From contig CALYLW010000168.1 in the NCBI GenBank assembly GCA_944989445.1, forward strand, positions 682,001 to 746,000: 64,000 nt of DNA, read 5' to 3'. The first letter of the stretch is position 1. Each line of letters starts with the position of its first letter. Below are positions 62,931 through 64,000 of the stretch, in pieces. The position numbers and the translations under genes were made by a program. Under the pieces are notes generated by a model. The model worked only from the letters and a program-made list of their open reading frames with translations, was not told the origin of the DNA and ran no database searches. The DNA comes from Ampullaceana balthica. Taxonomy: Eukaryota > Mollusca > Gastropoda > Lymnaeidae.

Positions 62931-63669
62931 TAGCCATCCAGTGGATTCACCATAAGTGACCAAGCATCCAAAAATAATATTCGGACTACATTTGAAAATA
63001 AATATGATGAAATTCCTAAAAACATCGGTATTAAAATTGTTATCACTAATATCACCATTTGATCCCGTTCGACCAAATAAATGTATAACCTTATCGATTC
63101 CAGATAATCGTGGCAATCTGTAAACAAACTGGTAAAGCCGCCAGGGACACAATCTGTGCACGCGCGGTGACGTCAGGGCTTTGGTTCAGAGTAGATCAAG
63201 TTATCATGCAAACAATAGGAGGCTAAATGAGTGAGCTTTGTAACAATGAACGTTCAAAGGCGACGGCTCTAGTAAGTTTAAACAACAGGGAATCATAACA
63301 AGCGACGTAATAAGATTATAACTCACCTTATCGCCTGACACATTGAATCCTTCGATATTGAAATTAGTTTTAAATATAAGAGAATTCCTCTCGAACATGT
63401 CGGGTGGTGAATGCATACACATTTAAAATGGTGATTTTGAAATATGCCAGTATTAGACTGGATACACCTACAGAATAAACATGGATTATCCGATTATCGA
63501 ATAGTAGATGGCTCTGAATATTATGTAGCCTAATACGCATTATGCATATTTTGTACCATTCCATTCCATAGTTAAACACGACCTAACAAATTGTCGTCTG
63601 TTGGCCATGAACAGCTAGTTATGACCTCTCCACGAGCAGGACGCTATACATACGGTCTGTCAATTGTCA

Positions 63670-64000
63670 TAAAGATCTAATATGTTCTTTAAAGAGGAAG
63701 CTATGATCTGCCAATGAACATATAAGATCTAGTTTGCCCGAGAACAGGAAGCTATGGTCTACCAATGAAAATAAAGATCTAGTCTGCCCATGAAAAGGAA
63801 GGTATGGTCTACCAAGAAAATAAAGATCTAGTCTGCCCGAGAACAGGAAGCTATTGTCTACCAAGAAAATAAAGAGCTAGTCTGCTCGAGAACAGGAAGC
63901 TATGGTCTACCAAGAAAATAAAGATCTAGTCTGCCCAAGAACAGGAAGCTATGGTCTACCAAGAAAATGAAGATCTAGTCTGCCCGAGAACAGGAAGCTA
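63670..64000. repeat. 49-bp minisatellite (about 7 copies, runs past window end)
   Basis: The unit AAGATCTAGTCTGCCCGAGA, ACAGGAAGCTATGGTCTACC plus AAGAAAATA has a 49-bp period (63822, 63871, 63920). It continues beyond 64000. Confidence 0.94.

Overview
This is a eukaryotic nuclear window of about 36-40% GC by eye. It has one recognisable host gene and is otherwise dominated by transposable elements and minisatellites. The gene is synaptotagmin-1, on the minus strand. Its exon content, with a duplicated C2B exon like the alternatively spliced C2B exon I recall from Aplysia, together with the kind of MITEs and LINE tails seen here, suggests a gastropod mollusc (probably a heterobranch snail or slug). 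That is inference; no taxon-specific marker was found.

Positions 1-12.8 kb: the Syt1 gene, transcribed right to left. In transcript order the exons are 12773-12552 (5' UTR end plus lumenal N-terminus), 12005-11827 (membrane span), 10304-10179 (linker and C2A start), 6082-5915 and 4922-4749 (C2A), 3157-3040 (C2B start), then two 134-nt exons, 2251-2118 and 1147-1014, which encode alternative versions of the same C2B segment. All visible introns obey GT-AG and the phases match. The last C2B exon(s) lie beyond position 1, and the promoter and any earlier 5' UTR exon lie beyond 12773. The introns carry hAT-type MITEs with 8-bp target duplications, a 313-bp non-autonomous Helitron ending 16-18 nt from a splice acceptor, a Harbinger-like MITE and a LINE tail.

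Positions 12.8-20 kb: two minisatellites, LINE 3' debris, and a nested complex in which a hAT element with a perfect 8-bp target duplication sits inside a GGCGCC-rich foldback element, which itself sits inside another dispersed repeat. Positions 20.2-23.4 kb: an RTE-like LINE (endonuclease plus reverse transcriptase) broken by three frameshifts. Positions 23.5-25 kb: a 21-bp minisatellite with higher-order structure, interrupted by a MITE.

Positions 25-42 kb: more Helitron, hAT and Harbinger-like MITEs, a 350-bp palindrome within a 2.1-kb segment bounded by perfect 32-bp inverted repeats, and several arrays (35, 35, 20 bp). Positions 42-48 kb: a 64-bp array, a TA microsatellite, a 21-bp array with a 441-bp higher-order repeat, and a 47-bp array. 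Positions 48-64 kb: mostly unremarkable AT-rich DNA with two Harbinger-like MITEs, 17-bp and 20-bp arrays, a pogo-like element and its short derivative, one RFX-type X-box next to a CRE-like site, and three more minisatellites reaching the window end.

Apart from Syt1 and the decayed transposon proteins, I found no supportable protein-coding gene. The long open frames in the arrays are products of unit lengths divisible by 3 or without stops. No rRNA, tRNA or CRISPR array was seen.
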